From: Fibrobacterota bacterium
Lineage (GTDB): Bacteria; Fibrobacterota; Chitinivibrionia; Chitinivibrionales; Chitinispirillaceae
DNA length: 64,000 bases
Assembly: GCA_023459055.1 (NCBI GenBank)
Contig: JAEWVR010000029.1
Coordinates: 1-64,000 of the forward strand
Reading direction: 5' to 3'
The notes under the pieces are model-generated. The model saw only the letters and a program-made list of their open reading frames with translations, had not been told where the DNA came from and searched no databases. The position numbers and the translations under genes were made by a program. Shown here piece after piece: positions 34,978 to 43,445 of the stretch (position 1 is its first letter; every line of letters starts with the position of its first letter).

Positions 34978-36755
34978 AAGCAATAATTCTTGCAGCAGGC
35001 TATGGAAACAGAATGCGTCCATTGACTGATAAATGTCATAAAACAATGCTTAAGGTTGCCGGTAAAACCATAATAGGAAGAATAATTGATGGGCTTCTTG
35101 AAAATAAAGTACGTGACATTGTAGTTGTTACCGGCTACCGGGCTGACGAACTGACAGCATATCTCAAAAGTACCTATACCGATCTAACCTTTACCTTTAT
35201 ACATAATGAGAAATACAAGGAAACAAACAACATTTACTCAATGGCCCTGGCGTTTGAGCAGATCACGATTGACAGTGACATTATCCTTATTGAATCAGAT
35301 CTTCTTTACAGACCTGAAGTAATTACCCGTCTGATTCAATCAGAATTCAGTAATGTTGCTCTTGTAGATAAATACAGAACCGGTATGGATGGCACCGTGG
35401 TTACTGTCGAGAATCAGATTATTACCAATGTTATCCCCCCCCATTTACAATCTGAAACTTTTGATTTTTCAGATAAATATAAAACGCTCAATATCTATAA
35501 ATTCTCACGAGCTTTCTGTGAGACATCATTTCGTAAACTGCTTGTCTACTATGCAAATGTTATTGATAACAACTGTTATTACGAACTGATTCTCGGTATT
35601 TTAATTTACATGCAGAAAGAAACGATTCATGCAGAGATAGTGGAGGGTGAAAACTGGTCTGAAGTTGATGACCCAAATGATCTTCAGGTAGCAGAATTTG
35701 ATTTTAATGAGCACAGAAAAGAGATTCTGGAGCATGCATTTGGTGGTTTCTGGAACTACTCAATGACCGATTTCTGTTTTATCAGAAACATGCATTTCCC
35801 GAATGCATCAATTATTTCCGAACTTAAAAACACACTTCCATCACTGATTCACAACTATGGATCGCGTCAGGTAATTCTTGATAAAAAGATGGCATGGTTT
35901 TTACTGTGTGATGAAACACGTGTAACTGCGCTCAATGGAGCATCACAGATCTACCCGCTATTGCGTAACAGATACTCAACAAGTAAAGCACTTATCCCTG
36001 CTCCAACATTTGGAGAGTATACTCATATATTCTCATCTTATGAAACCTATACTGATTTTGGTGCCTATGATCTTACTGATTTTTCACATAAAGCGCACAC
36101 GGCTGATTGTATTGTTGTAGTAAATCCAAATAATCCTACCGGTACCGAATTTCCATCAGACTGGCTCCTTACCTTTGCAATTAATAATCCGTCAAAGACA
36201 ATTATTGTTGATGAATCATTCATTGAATTTTCTGACAACCATTCACTCATTGGGGCTCTCGAAAAACAACCGCTTGACAATGTAATTATCATTAAAAGCC
36301 TGAGTAAATCCCTAGGTGTTCCGGGAATAAGGCTTGGTTACGTCTATACATGCAATAGCGCTTTAAATCAGTATATTAAAGCAAATACTCCTATCTGGAA
36401 TATGAATTCCATTGCAGAACATTTCCTTGAGATAATTCTGAAACACCGTAATGTACTAAAACAATCATTTATTGATACGATACGGGACCGTACAGAATTT
36501 ATAACAATGCTAAAAAACATGCCTGTTTCAGAACAGGTATTTTCAAGCGGAGCCAATTTTGTTCTTGTAAAGCTTCGTTATGATAAACGCTGTGCTCAGG
36601 CTATTACCGAACGGGTACTTTCTGAACATGCAACCTATATCAAGGATGTAAGTTCAAAATTCCCCGATTCAAACGGGTATCTCCGTTTCGCAGTACGGTT
36701 ACATGATGAAAACAAGCGCTTGTGTGATATCTTGAGGGTTGTAAATTGGCAGTAA
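34974..36755 (+). CDS. Bifunctional nucleotidyltransferase - PLP-dependent aminotransferase/decarboxylase fusion
   Basis: A 593-residue two-domain enzyme. Residues 1-240 are a nucleotidyltransferase with MKAIILAAGYGNRMRPLTDK, then NEKYKETNNIYSMALAFE and LIESDLLYRPE, resembling LicC-type and PntC/FrbH CTP-transferases. Residues about 250-593 are a fold-type I PLP enzyme close to HisC/CobD: NGASQIYPLL, VVNPNNPTG, IIVDESFIEFSD, PLP lysine in SLSKSLGVPGIRLGY, PIWNMNSIAEHFLE, SSGANFVLVK and the Arg-containing YLRFAVRL. A comparable architecture is known from FrbH in FR-900098 biosynthesis, where a nucleotidylated amino acid is decarboxylated. It likely makes a CDP-activated amino alcohol or amino phosphonate; the substrate is unknown. 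It is the last gene of the cassette. Confidence 0.87.
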   Translation: MKAIILAAGYGNRMRPLTDKCHKTMLKVAGKTIIGRIIDGLLENKVRDIVVVTGYRADELTAYLKSTYTDLTFTFIHNEKYKETNNIYSMALAFEQITIDSDIILIESDLLYRPEVITRLIQSEFSNVALVDKYRTGMDGTVVTVENQIITNVIPPHLQSETFDFSDKYKTLNIYKFSRAFCETSFRKLLVYYANVIDNNCYYELILGILIYMQKETIHAEIVEGENWSEVDDPNDLQVAEFDFNEHRKEILEHAFGGFWNYSMTDFCFIRNMHFPNASIISELKNTLPSLIHNYGSRQVILDKKMAWFLLCDETRVTALNGASQIYPLLRNRYSTSKALIPAPTFGEYTHIFSSYETYTDFGAYDLTDFSHKAHTADCIVVVNPNNPTGTEFPSDWLLTFAINNPSKTIIVDESFIEFSDNHSLIGALEKQPLDNVIIIKSLSKSLGVPGIRLGYVYTCNSALNQYIKANTPIWNMNSIAEHFLEIILKHRNVLKQSFIDTIRDRTEFITMLKNMPVSEQVFSSGANFVLVKLRYDKRCAQAITERVLSEHATYIKDVSSKFPDSNGYLRFAVRLHDENKRLCDILRVVNWQ

Positions 36756-36776
36756 GGAGATTCACGCATGCTGATT

Positions 36777-36824
36777 ACATTTGCAATTAGTAAAAGTTGA
36801 AACTCTTTTACTAATTGCAAGTGT
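36777..36824. terminator. Very long perfect hairpin after the cassette
   Basis: TTGCAATTAGTAAAAG pairs perfectly with CTTTTACTAATTGCAA (16 bp, 8-nt loop) and four more pairs outside including one G-U, 20 bp in all. It lies 22 nt after the fusion gene's stop and beyond the stop of the convergent flavodoxin gene. It is AT-rich and has no T-tract, so it may be a processing, stability or bidirectional termination element. Confidence 0.6.
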
Positions 36825-36897
36825 GTTAGCAAAGAAATCGCGTACCTTTGTGTCAAATTAACATTATGACAACCCCAAAAAGGTATTACCAATAAAA

Positions 36898-37473
36898 TCA
36901 CCCAGCAATTACTTTTTCAACCGCCTCATTGATACTCGCAGTAATTGATTCGTTTTTTAAAACATCACTACCCGGCCCAACACCGATGGCCCTAACAGGA
37001 ATAATAGTTTCGAATCCCAACCGGGAGAGTAAACCGCTGTATCTGGGTATTATGTCACTAAACATGGATTTATCCGGGCTTCCCTGCGAAACAACAAAAA
37101 TTAGTTTTTTTCCTTCTGCCAGTCGGGATGGTTTTGGATTTGTTCTGAAATCGTTCTTATAAAACGAATAAAATCGGTCAACCAGCCCTTTAAGCTGTGA
37201 GGTCATCTCCCCTACAAAAACCGGTGTTGCAAGAATAATTGTATCGGATGCTTTTATATCCTCAAGAACCGGATCCAGATCATCTTTCAGAATACATTTT
37301 TCTGAAGTGGTTTTACATCCCATGCAACTCTGACACCCGCGATAGGTAAGTGTATTGAGTTCGAAGGTCGTTGTGACCGCACCTTTTTTTTCTAGTTTAT
37401 CCGCAACGTTTTTTGCAATTGTAGCGCTGTTGCCCTTTAGCCGGGGGCTACCGATAATCAGTGATATTTTCAT
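36898..37473 (-). CDS. NADPH-dependent FMN reductase/flavodoxin-family protein
   Basis: A 191-residue flavodoxin-like protein: FMN phosphate loop IIGSPRLKGNSATIA at about 5-19, then TYRGCQSCMGCK with a C-x2-C-x2-C arrangement near 47-57, as in iron-sulfur flavoproteins and related reductases, ATPVFVGEMTSQLKGLVDRF near 85-104, and a C-terminal VSQGSPD loop. It would use NAD(P)H to reduce FMN, quinones or another acceptor. The Cys cluster may bind iron-sulfur, but the spacing differs from classical ISF proteins, so this is only possible. AGGA lies 7 nt before the ATG. Convergent with the surface-polymer cassette. Confidence 0.85.
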   Translation of the reverse strand: MKISLIIGSPRLKGNSATIAKNVADKLEKKGAVTTTFELNTLTYRGCQSCMGCKTTSEKCILKDDLDPVLEDIKASDTIILATPVFVGEMTSQLKGLVDRFYSFYKNDFRTNPKPSRLAEGKKLIFVVSQGSPDKSMFSDIIPRYSGLLSRLGFETIIPVRAIGVGPGSDVLKNESITASINEAVEKVIAG

Positions 37474-37532
37474 TTTACCATCCTGTTAATTGATTTCATA
37501 GTAAGAAATATACTGTCATGTAGACAACAAAG

Positions 37533-38783
37533 CTATGACATTGACAAAGATCTCCCCGCCAGAAATCCACTCGCGAAAGCCCACTGAAGATTATACCCGC
37601 CACAAAGACCATCGACGTCAATAATCTCTCCGCAAAAATAGAGACCTTTTACCTTGGTACTTTCCATTGTTTTGCAATTTATCTCGTCACACTGCACACC
37701 GCCGGTGGTAATCATCGCAAAATCAGGTTTTTCTATCCCGGTAACCGTAAGCGGAATTCCATTATCGAGTAAATCGAGGAATTTTAATTTTTGCCCTTTT
37801 GTAACATCAGCACACCGTATCTCCTGATCAACTGAACACATAATAAAGAGCTGCTTTACAAGCCGTGATGGCAGCAGTTCGCAAAGAATACTTCTTAAAC
37901 GTTTACTACCCTCTCTTTGCTGCGATCTGATAAAAACGTTGTCAATTTCCTCCCGGCGCATTTTTACCAATGACCTTATTCGTATGGATACTACAGGTTG
38001 TTCATCAAGCAGCCGCGAGACATATCTCGATATATCAAGTACTGCGGGTCCGCTTATTCCATGATGCGTAAACAGCACTGCGCCCGATTGAGGATACAAC
38101 CGCTGCCCCTGATCGATATAAATTGATACATCATTAATTGATAATCCACTGCATTCAGCAGTCCATGGCTGACTTGTGATCAGCCCACAAAGTCCCGGTA
38201 GTGGTTTTTTAACAGAATGCGATAACGACTGTGCAAGCGTAAACCCGAAACCATCTGAACCCAGTAGCGGGTATGTTTTCCCACCACAGGAAAGTACTAC
38301 TTTTATACTTCTGATAACCGTACCAGTCTGACAGCTTATGATAAAACAGGTTCCATCATGCACTACTGATTGTGCAAAGCACCCGGTGTACAATGTTACG
38401 CCGGAGTTTTTAACTTTGTCAAGCAGTACATTAAGCACATCAATGGATTTATCGGATTCAGGGTAAACCTGTTGAGTACCATCAATTCTACAGTGTAAAC
38501 CATTCTGTTCAAAAAACCTTATCAATGATTGTGGTGGCAATGCTTTCAAAGCAGGCTTTACAAAAGTATCATTACCAAAATAGCTGTTCAGAAGTTTTGG
38601 TATCGGGACATCTCTTGTGATATTACATCTTCCGCCGCCCGTTGCAAGCAGTTTCCGCCCGGGATTATCCATCCTTTCCAGAAGTACCACATTCATACCG
38701 GCATCTGCAGCAGTTATCGCAGCCATTAATCCTGATGGTCCGGCGCCGCAAATTACCACATCTACAGTCTTTTCGTCAATCAT
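37533..38783 (-). CDS. HI0933/BaiN-type flavoprotein (NAD(P)/FAD-dependent oxidoreductase)
   Basis: A 416-residue flavoprotein. The FAD-binding Rossmann motif VVICGAGPSGLMAAITAADAG is at about residues 9-29, and the family signature PGRKLLATGGGRCNIT is at about 41-56. ALPPQSLIRFFEQNGL follows, and the C-terminal FAD motif reads GLYFCGEIIDVDGLCGGYNLQ with AFASGFLAG. The physiological substrate is unknown for most members. It starts 20 nt after the PHP gene and is probably co-transcribed with it. Confidence 0.9.
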   Translation of the reverse strand: MIDEKTVDVVICGAGPSGLMAAITAADAGMNVVLLERMDNPGRKLLATGGGRCNITRDVPIPKLLNSYFGNDTFVKPALKALPPQSLIRFFEQNGLHCRIDGTQQVYPESDKSIDVLNVLLDKVKNSGVTLYTGCFAQSVVHDGTCFIISCQTGTVIRSIKVVLSCGGKTYPLLGSDGFGFTLAQSLSHSVKKPLPGLCGLITSQPWTAECSGLSINDVSIYIDQGQRLYPQSGAVLFTHHGISGPAVLDISRYVSRLLDEQPVVSIRIRSLVKMRREEIDNVFIRSQQREGSKRLRSILCELLPSRLVKQLFIMCSVDQEIRCADVTKGQKLKFLDLLDNGIPLTVTGIEKPDFAMITTGGVQCDEINCKTMESTKVKGLYFCGEIIDVDGLCGGYNLQWAFASGFLAGRSLSMS

Positions 38784-38803
38784 ACTATATGCATATTTCC
38801 TGT

Positions 38804-39628
38804 TTAGAGAATTGAGTACACAGTATCGGGAACATAGACTCCCGGTCTGTAGAAACCGATTTCATGGCCGTTCTTATTTTCACCATGAAAATCAGATCCC
38901 CCTGATTTCATCAGCTTAAGTGAATCTGCCATTTTAGAAAGCATCTCAATCTGGGTATCAGTATTATGAGGTGTATATACCTCAAGGGCATCAAGCCCGT
39001 ATTCTGCAAGTTTTTGAACAAAACTAAAAAGAGTATGCTCATCCATACGTAAGAGCCCCGGATGCGCAAGAACGACTCTCGCACCGGTTCGTTTAAGGAG
39101 TGCAACCATTTCAAAGGGATCCATTTTTAATCTGTCAACAAATGCAGGTGCTCCTTTTACAAGAAATTTACTGAATGCATCATCAATTGAACCAACTGTA
39201 CCTTTGTCGATCAGAACCCGTGCGATATGCATACGCCCTGCAATTTCCCCTTTTGAATGAGCACTGACATCATCACCGGAAATTGGAATACCAAGCTCAT
39301 TTAATTTCCTGATAATACCATCATTTCGGATAATACGGCTATCACGATATTTCTCCAGAGCATCATTAAGTTCCTCATCCTTCAAAGGGATATTGATACC
39401 TAAAATATGACACTCTCCACCATCACTGAAAGCGGACAGTTCTACGCCTGCGATAGCTCTGACTTTTTTACCCTGTGCATAGTCGAGAAACGTCTCAACA
39501 CCGCTAATTGTATCATGATCACAAAGTGCAATCGTATCAACGTTATTATAAATTGCACTATCAATGAGTTCTTCCGGTGTAAAGGTACCATCCGACTCTG
39601 ACGAATGTACATGTAAATCTATAGGCAT
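38804..39628 (-). CDS. PHP-domain phosphoesterase
   Basis: A 274-residue PHP-domain protein with metal ligands in LHVHSSESDGTFTPEELI (residues 5-22), LCDHDTISGVE (about 35-45), GVELSAF, VLAHPGLLR and GGSDFHGENKNG. This pattern fits the 3',5'-nucleoside bisphosphate phosphatase/RNase AM (TrpH-like) group, which degrades pAp and trims RNA 5' ends. All expected His/Asp/Glu ligands are present. It is followed within 20 nt by the HI0933 flavoprotein gene on the same strand. Confidence 0.9.
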   Translation of the reverse strand: MPIDLHVHSSESDGTFTPEELIDSAIYNNVDTIALCDHDTISGVETFLDYAQGKKVRAIAGVELSAFSDGGECHILGINIPLKDEELNDALEKYRDSRIIRNDGIIRKLNELGIPISGDDVSAHSKGEIAGRMHIARVLIDKGTVGSIDDAFSKFLVKGAPAFVDRLKMDPFEMVALLKRTGARVVLAHPGLLRMDEHTLFSFVQKLAEYGLDALEVYTPHNTDTQIEMLSKMADSLKLMKSGGSDFHGENKNGHEIGFYRPGVYVPDTVYSIL

Positions 39629-39908
39629 AGTAGTTTATTCTTCGGGTTGATAAAAACTGTCAACAACAATTCCGATTCTTTAGTATTATTAAATATGATC
39701 CCCTGGAAAACCATAATTTAATCTGACAGCCATATAACATATTGAATTAACACAGATTTATAATTTAATACAGTACAATTCGACAGAAAATAACCTGCTG
39801 TATTCAATCTGAATACACTTTTTAAAAAAGATAATTGCAATCATGGTCAAAAGCATAGTATTATTTAAACAGATACCTGCAGACAGTTATGAGTAGCAAT
39901 TGTGCAAC

Positions 39909-39938
39909 GGGAGATAGTGGGTGACAGCACTATCTCCC
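39909..39938 (-). terminator. Strong hairpin at the 3' end of the 552-residue secreted-protein gene
   Basis: A perfect 11-bp stem GGGAGATAGTG/CACTATCTCCC with an 8-nt loop, directly after the stop codon of the minus-strand gene. The T-run lies on the plus-strand side (TTTATTTTTT), where it overlaps the gene's last codons, so it could stop transcription from the plus direction too. Confidence 0.65.
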
Positions 39939-39941
39939 TCT

Positions 39942-41600
39942 TTATTTTTTGACAAAATTCGCAAGCATCCTTCCAGCTGCTGAATCTGTATCCAGATTTT
40001 TATAAATTACAATTTTATCCGCATAATTATTTGTAAATCGGACATTCTTTTTCTTCGAATCAGAAATGTCAAAAAATGAAAAGTATTTTGGATCTGCAAT
40101 TGTCTGCTGACTGCTGTAAGCATACATTGTAATATCCTGAGATTCATTTTTGCGTATTCTTATAATATAAACCGGCGAAAGCAAACTGTTTAAATATACA
40201 GCATTGTTCATTGTCTGCATATTATTGCTGCGTGAAAACTCCATTAGAATCTGCTGCTTGATTTTATGCAAAAAATTAACTGACCACGCGACACCATCAA
40301 AGGAATAGATAATTGTATCGGAACTATGCTGGACTATTATATCGTATGAAGGATAGGAGTACGCAAGGAAAAACATGCTGAGCCCATCACTATTTTTTTC
40401 AATTGTCAATGTAACCGGAGCCCGTAATCCAGGTGCGTTTTTTAATTCTCCAGTGAGAGAATTAACTACATTCGTAAACAAAGGCATACACTGCGAATCA
40501 ATACCCTTTAGAGTCAGGGCAAATGAATCGTTTGTTCGTTCTGATAAAAGCGGATGTGATTTAAAGAAATTATCTTCACGGGCTTTATCATTTTTTAATC
40601 GTTGCAGCAATATAGCCGCGCTGTCAATTTTACTTTCGCTTTTTCTGAATTTCCTTGATGTATATGTGGAAATATAGGTTTCAATAAGTTTTATATCCCT
40701 GGATTCCATTGCAAGTTTATAAGCATTATGCATCGAATCAACAGCGGTCATTTTAACCGGTTTTCCTTTAACAAGTTTCTTATGTGCATCAGGAATATTC
40801 TGCATTACTACTGTAGTAATAGTGGTATCACCAAGCATCTCTTTTGCTTTTCTGCACCACTCCTTGTCAACTTTATAGTAATCACAATCATCTGCAAAAC
40901 TTCTGAGTTGCAGTGTGTCTTTGGAATCAACGGCCTTTTTAAAATTAAACTTGCATTTCAGTGAGAAGTTGTTTTTTTCCTGATCATATATTTTATCAAA
41001 ACATTCCCGAATATCCGCAATGTGCTGAAGTGGCTTACTAAATGCGCGTAACACAACAGATCGCTTGCGTCCACTTGCTTCAGCAATTACATTTATCGCA
41101 TCTTCAGCTCTTTTTAACGTATCCAGTACATCCTGACGTTTATGCTGAACAAGTTCGTCAGGAATTGACGTTATAGGAAACAGTAGAGTACTAACCTGAT
41201 CAAGGGGACTTTGAAGACTCCAGAGTAATTTGCAGTCAGAAACAATTGTTTCAAGCGAATCACGTGTTATCCTTTTTGACACCTTTCTTTTGTCAGTATA
41301 CAAGATATAGTCATCCCACATTTTAACAACTTCAGTAAAAAACATATCAGCACCGGGATAGTTTTCATTTGCATAATAATGCCATGCTGAATCAAGTATG
41401 TTATTGACTTTAGTGATAACACTATCACCATGAAGACGTTCCTGTCTGATCCGCTTTAGAAAAAAAACTGACGAGCTGTGAATACCCTGCACCGACACAT
41501 TCGATAACACTGATAAATGCGGAGATACTGCACCAAAAAGAGATTGTGAACACAAACTCATGTACAGTGACATAAACAGGAATAACAGTTTAAAATTCAT
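39942..41600 (-). CDS. Exported protein of unknown function
   Basis: A 552-residue protein with a signal peptide (hydrophobic residues about 5-23, cut near SLFGA). The mature protein is mostly helical in its first 350 residues, with many Lys/Asp/Ser and scattered Cys. It ends in a beta-rich part (VTLTIEKNSDGLSMFFLAYS, IVQHSSDTIIYSFDGVAWSV, YIIRIRKNESQDITMYAYSS). No family was recognised and no enzymatic motif is visible. AAAGG precedes the ATG at proper spacing. It is a single-gene unit between proS and the PHP gene and ends in a strong hairpin. Confidence 0.7.
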   Translation of the reverse strand: MNFKLLFLFMSLYMSLCSQSLFGAVSPHLSVLSNVSVQGIHSSSVFFLKRIRQERLHGDSVITKVNNILDSAWHYYANENYPGADMFFTEVVKMWDDYILYTDKRKVSKRITRDSLETIVSDCKLLWSLQSPLDQVSTLLFPITSIPDELVQHKRQDVLDTLKRAEDAINVIAEASGRKRSVVLRAFSKPLQHIADIRECFDKIYDQEKNNFSLKCKFNFKKAVDSKDTLQLRSFADDCDYYKVDKEWCRKAKEMLGDTTITTVVMQNIPDAHKKLVKGKPVKMTAVDSMHNAYKLAMESRDIKLIETYISTYTSRKFRKSESKIDSAAILLQRLKNDKAREDNFFKSHPLLSERTNDSFALTLKGIDSQCMPLFTNVVNSLTGELKNAPGLRAPVTLTIEKNSDGLSMFFLAYSYPSYDIIVQHSSDTIIYSFDGVAWSVNFLHKIKQQILMEFSRSNNMQTMNNAVYLNSLLSPVYIIRIRKNESQDITMYAYSSQQTIADPKYFSFFDISDSKKKNVRFTNNYADKIVIYKNLDTDSAAGRMLANFVKK

Positions 41601-41746
41601 GGTGAGCCTTTCATCGGTACAAACTGCATCCCGATAACAAACACTTATATCGACCTGTCCTTATTCAAAGGGCAGGTCAATAATTCAGATATTTCAATCA
41701 GAAAAAATCGATATTGACATTACCGTAGTATTGTCATTGTACATTA

Positions 41747-43279
41747 TCAGTACGATTTAGCCCAGATTACACGACGCTCTGATGGTTCACCGGTAATGAT
41801 ACATTTCCCGTTTTCCGGTTTTGAATCAAGCGGTATGCATCTGATTGTGACATTAAGATCATTCTTAACAATTTTCTCTACTTCTGATGACCCATTCCAA
41901 TGACTTAATGCGAATCCTCCATGAACTTCGGGTTTATCCTTGTTTTGTGGTGTAAAATACGCATAAAATTCATCTTTATTATCGATAATTATCATGTTGT
42001 CATCACGGAACTTTCTTGCTTTTTCAAGCAGTGACCGCTGAATATCATCAAGTACAGCTGTAATAGTCGCAACAAATTCAGCTCTTGACTGACCATAACG
42101 TTCTTTACGGCTTTTATCACGACGACCAACAAATACTGAATCATTTGCAATATCACGGGGACCGATTTCAAGATAGATTGGAATACCTTTTTTAATCCAT
42201 GACCAGACTTTATCGCCGCCACGTCCTTCGCGAGTGTCTACTTCGACAACAAGTTTTCTCTCACAATAGAAAACCTTACGTAATTCAGCAGCGACATTAT
42301 TACAATATTCAATAACGTCCGCACCACCATTATCATGAATAATCGGCAGTATTACAATATGAGATGGAGCAAGACGAGGTGGCACAATAATACCATCATC
42401 ATCACCGTGAGTCATGATAAGCCCGCCGATAAGACGCGTTGAAACACCCCAGGATGTCGTCCAGGCATATTCCTCTTTTCCGTTTGTGTCAAGAAACTTG
42501 ATATCGGACGCTCTTGAAAAATTCTGACCAAGAAAATGTGACGTTCCAGCCTGAAGCGCTTTATGATCCTGCATCATTGCCTCGATACAATAGGTTGAAA
42601 CTGCACCGGGAAAGCGCTCTCCGGCAGTTTTTTCACCCATAATCACTGGCATTGCCATATATTCTTCCGCAAATTTTGCATAAACATGAAGCATTTTCAT
42701 CGTTTCGTCAACAGCTTCTTCGCTTGACGCATGTGCAGTGTGCCCCTCCTGCCAGAGAAACTCGGCAGTACGAAGAAACAAACGTGTACGCATTTCCCAT
42801 CTGACAACATTCGCCCATTGATTTATAAGGAGCGGAAGATCACGATAGGACTGTACCCACTTTGCAAACATAGCACCGATAATAGTCTCTGATGTCGGAC
42901 GGACAATGAGCGGCTCCTCAAGTTCTCCTGCCGGTATAAGTTTACCATCCGGACCGGCTTCGAGCCTGTGATGTGTTACAACTGCACACTCTTTTGCAAA
43001 TCCCTCAACATGCTCCGCTTCCTTCTCAAGAAAACTTTTCGGAATAAACAGGGGAAAATATGCATTTTTATGACCGGTCTCTTTAAACATTTCATCAAGT
43101 ACACGCTGGATATTCTCCCAGAGCATGTACCCCCATGGTTTGATAACCATACAACCACGTACCGGTGAATTTTCTGCAAGATCAGCAGCTTTGATAACCT
43201 GCTGATACCACTCCGGATAATCCTCAAGTCTTGTCGGGGTGATTGCTGTTTTTACAGCACTTTTATTTTGAGCTGCCAT
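41747..43279 (-). CDS. proS: Prolyl-tRNA synthetase, eukaryotic/archaeal (short) type
   Basis: Charges tRNA-Pro with proline. At 510 residues and without the ~180-residue editing insertion of the long bacterial form, this is the short ProS type shared with archaea and eukaryotes. Class II motif 2 is seen as VVRWEMRTRLFLRTAEFLWQEGH (split here by description), the T-X-E loop in PTSETIIGAMFAKWV, and motif 3 in STRLIGGLIMTHGDDDG. The C-terminal end, GKCIITGEPSERRVIWAKSY, is the Cys- and Tyr-terminated domain typical of this type. The leader upstream carries a 24-bp tandem repeat. Confidence 0.95.
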   Translation of the reverse strand: MAAQNKSAVKTAITPTRLEDYPEWYQQVIKAADLAENSPVRGCMVIKPWGYMLWENIQRVLDEMFKETGHKNAYFPLFIPKSFLEKEAEHVEGFAKECAVVTHHRLEAGPDGKLIPAGELEEPLIVRPTSETIIGAMFAKWVQSYRDLPLLINQWANVVRWEMRTRLFLRTAEFLWQEGHTAHASSEEAVDETMKMLHVYAKFAEEYMAMPVIMGEKTAGERFPGAVSTYCIEAMMQDHKALQAGTSHFLGQNFSRASDIKFLDTNGKEEYAWTTSWGVSTRLIGGLIMTHGDDDGIIVPPRLAPSHIVILPIIHDNGGADVIEYCNNVAAELRKVFYCERKLVVEVDTREGRGGDKVWSWIKKGIPIYLEIGPRDIANDSVFVGRRDKSRKERYGQSRAEFVATITAVLDDIQRSLLEKARKFRDDNMIIIDNKDEFYAYFTPQNKDKPEVHGGFALSHWNGSSEVEKIVKNDLNVTIRCIPLDSKPENGKCIITGEPSERRVIWAKSY

Positions 43280-43300
43280 TTGTTTTCACTACCTTTCATT

Positions 43301-43348
43301 ATCTCGACTATGCCCGATAACCTTATCTCGACTACTCTCGGTAACCTT
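43301..43348. repeat. Two 24-bp tandem repeats in the proS leader
   Basis: Two head-to-tail units, 43301-43324 and 43325-43348, agree at 20 of 24 positions; both start ATCTCGACTA and end TAACCTT. They begin 22 nt upstream of the proS start codon, so they would lie in the 5' untranslated region or promoter. Confidence 0.7.
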
Positions 43349-43445
43349 ATTATAACTACATTTTATAACATTACTACAATTGCACTCGATAAAGTTATTT
43401 CAACCACGCAAAATCAATACAACTTCAATCGTATCAACTACTGGA

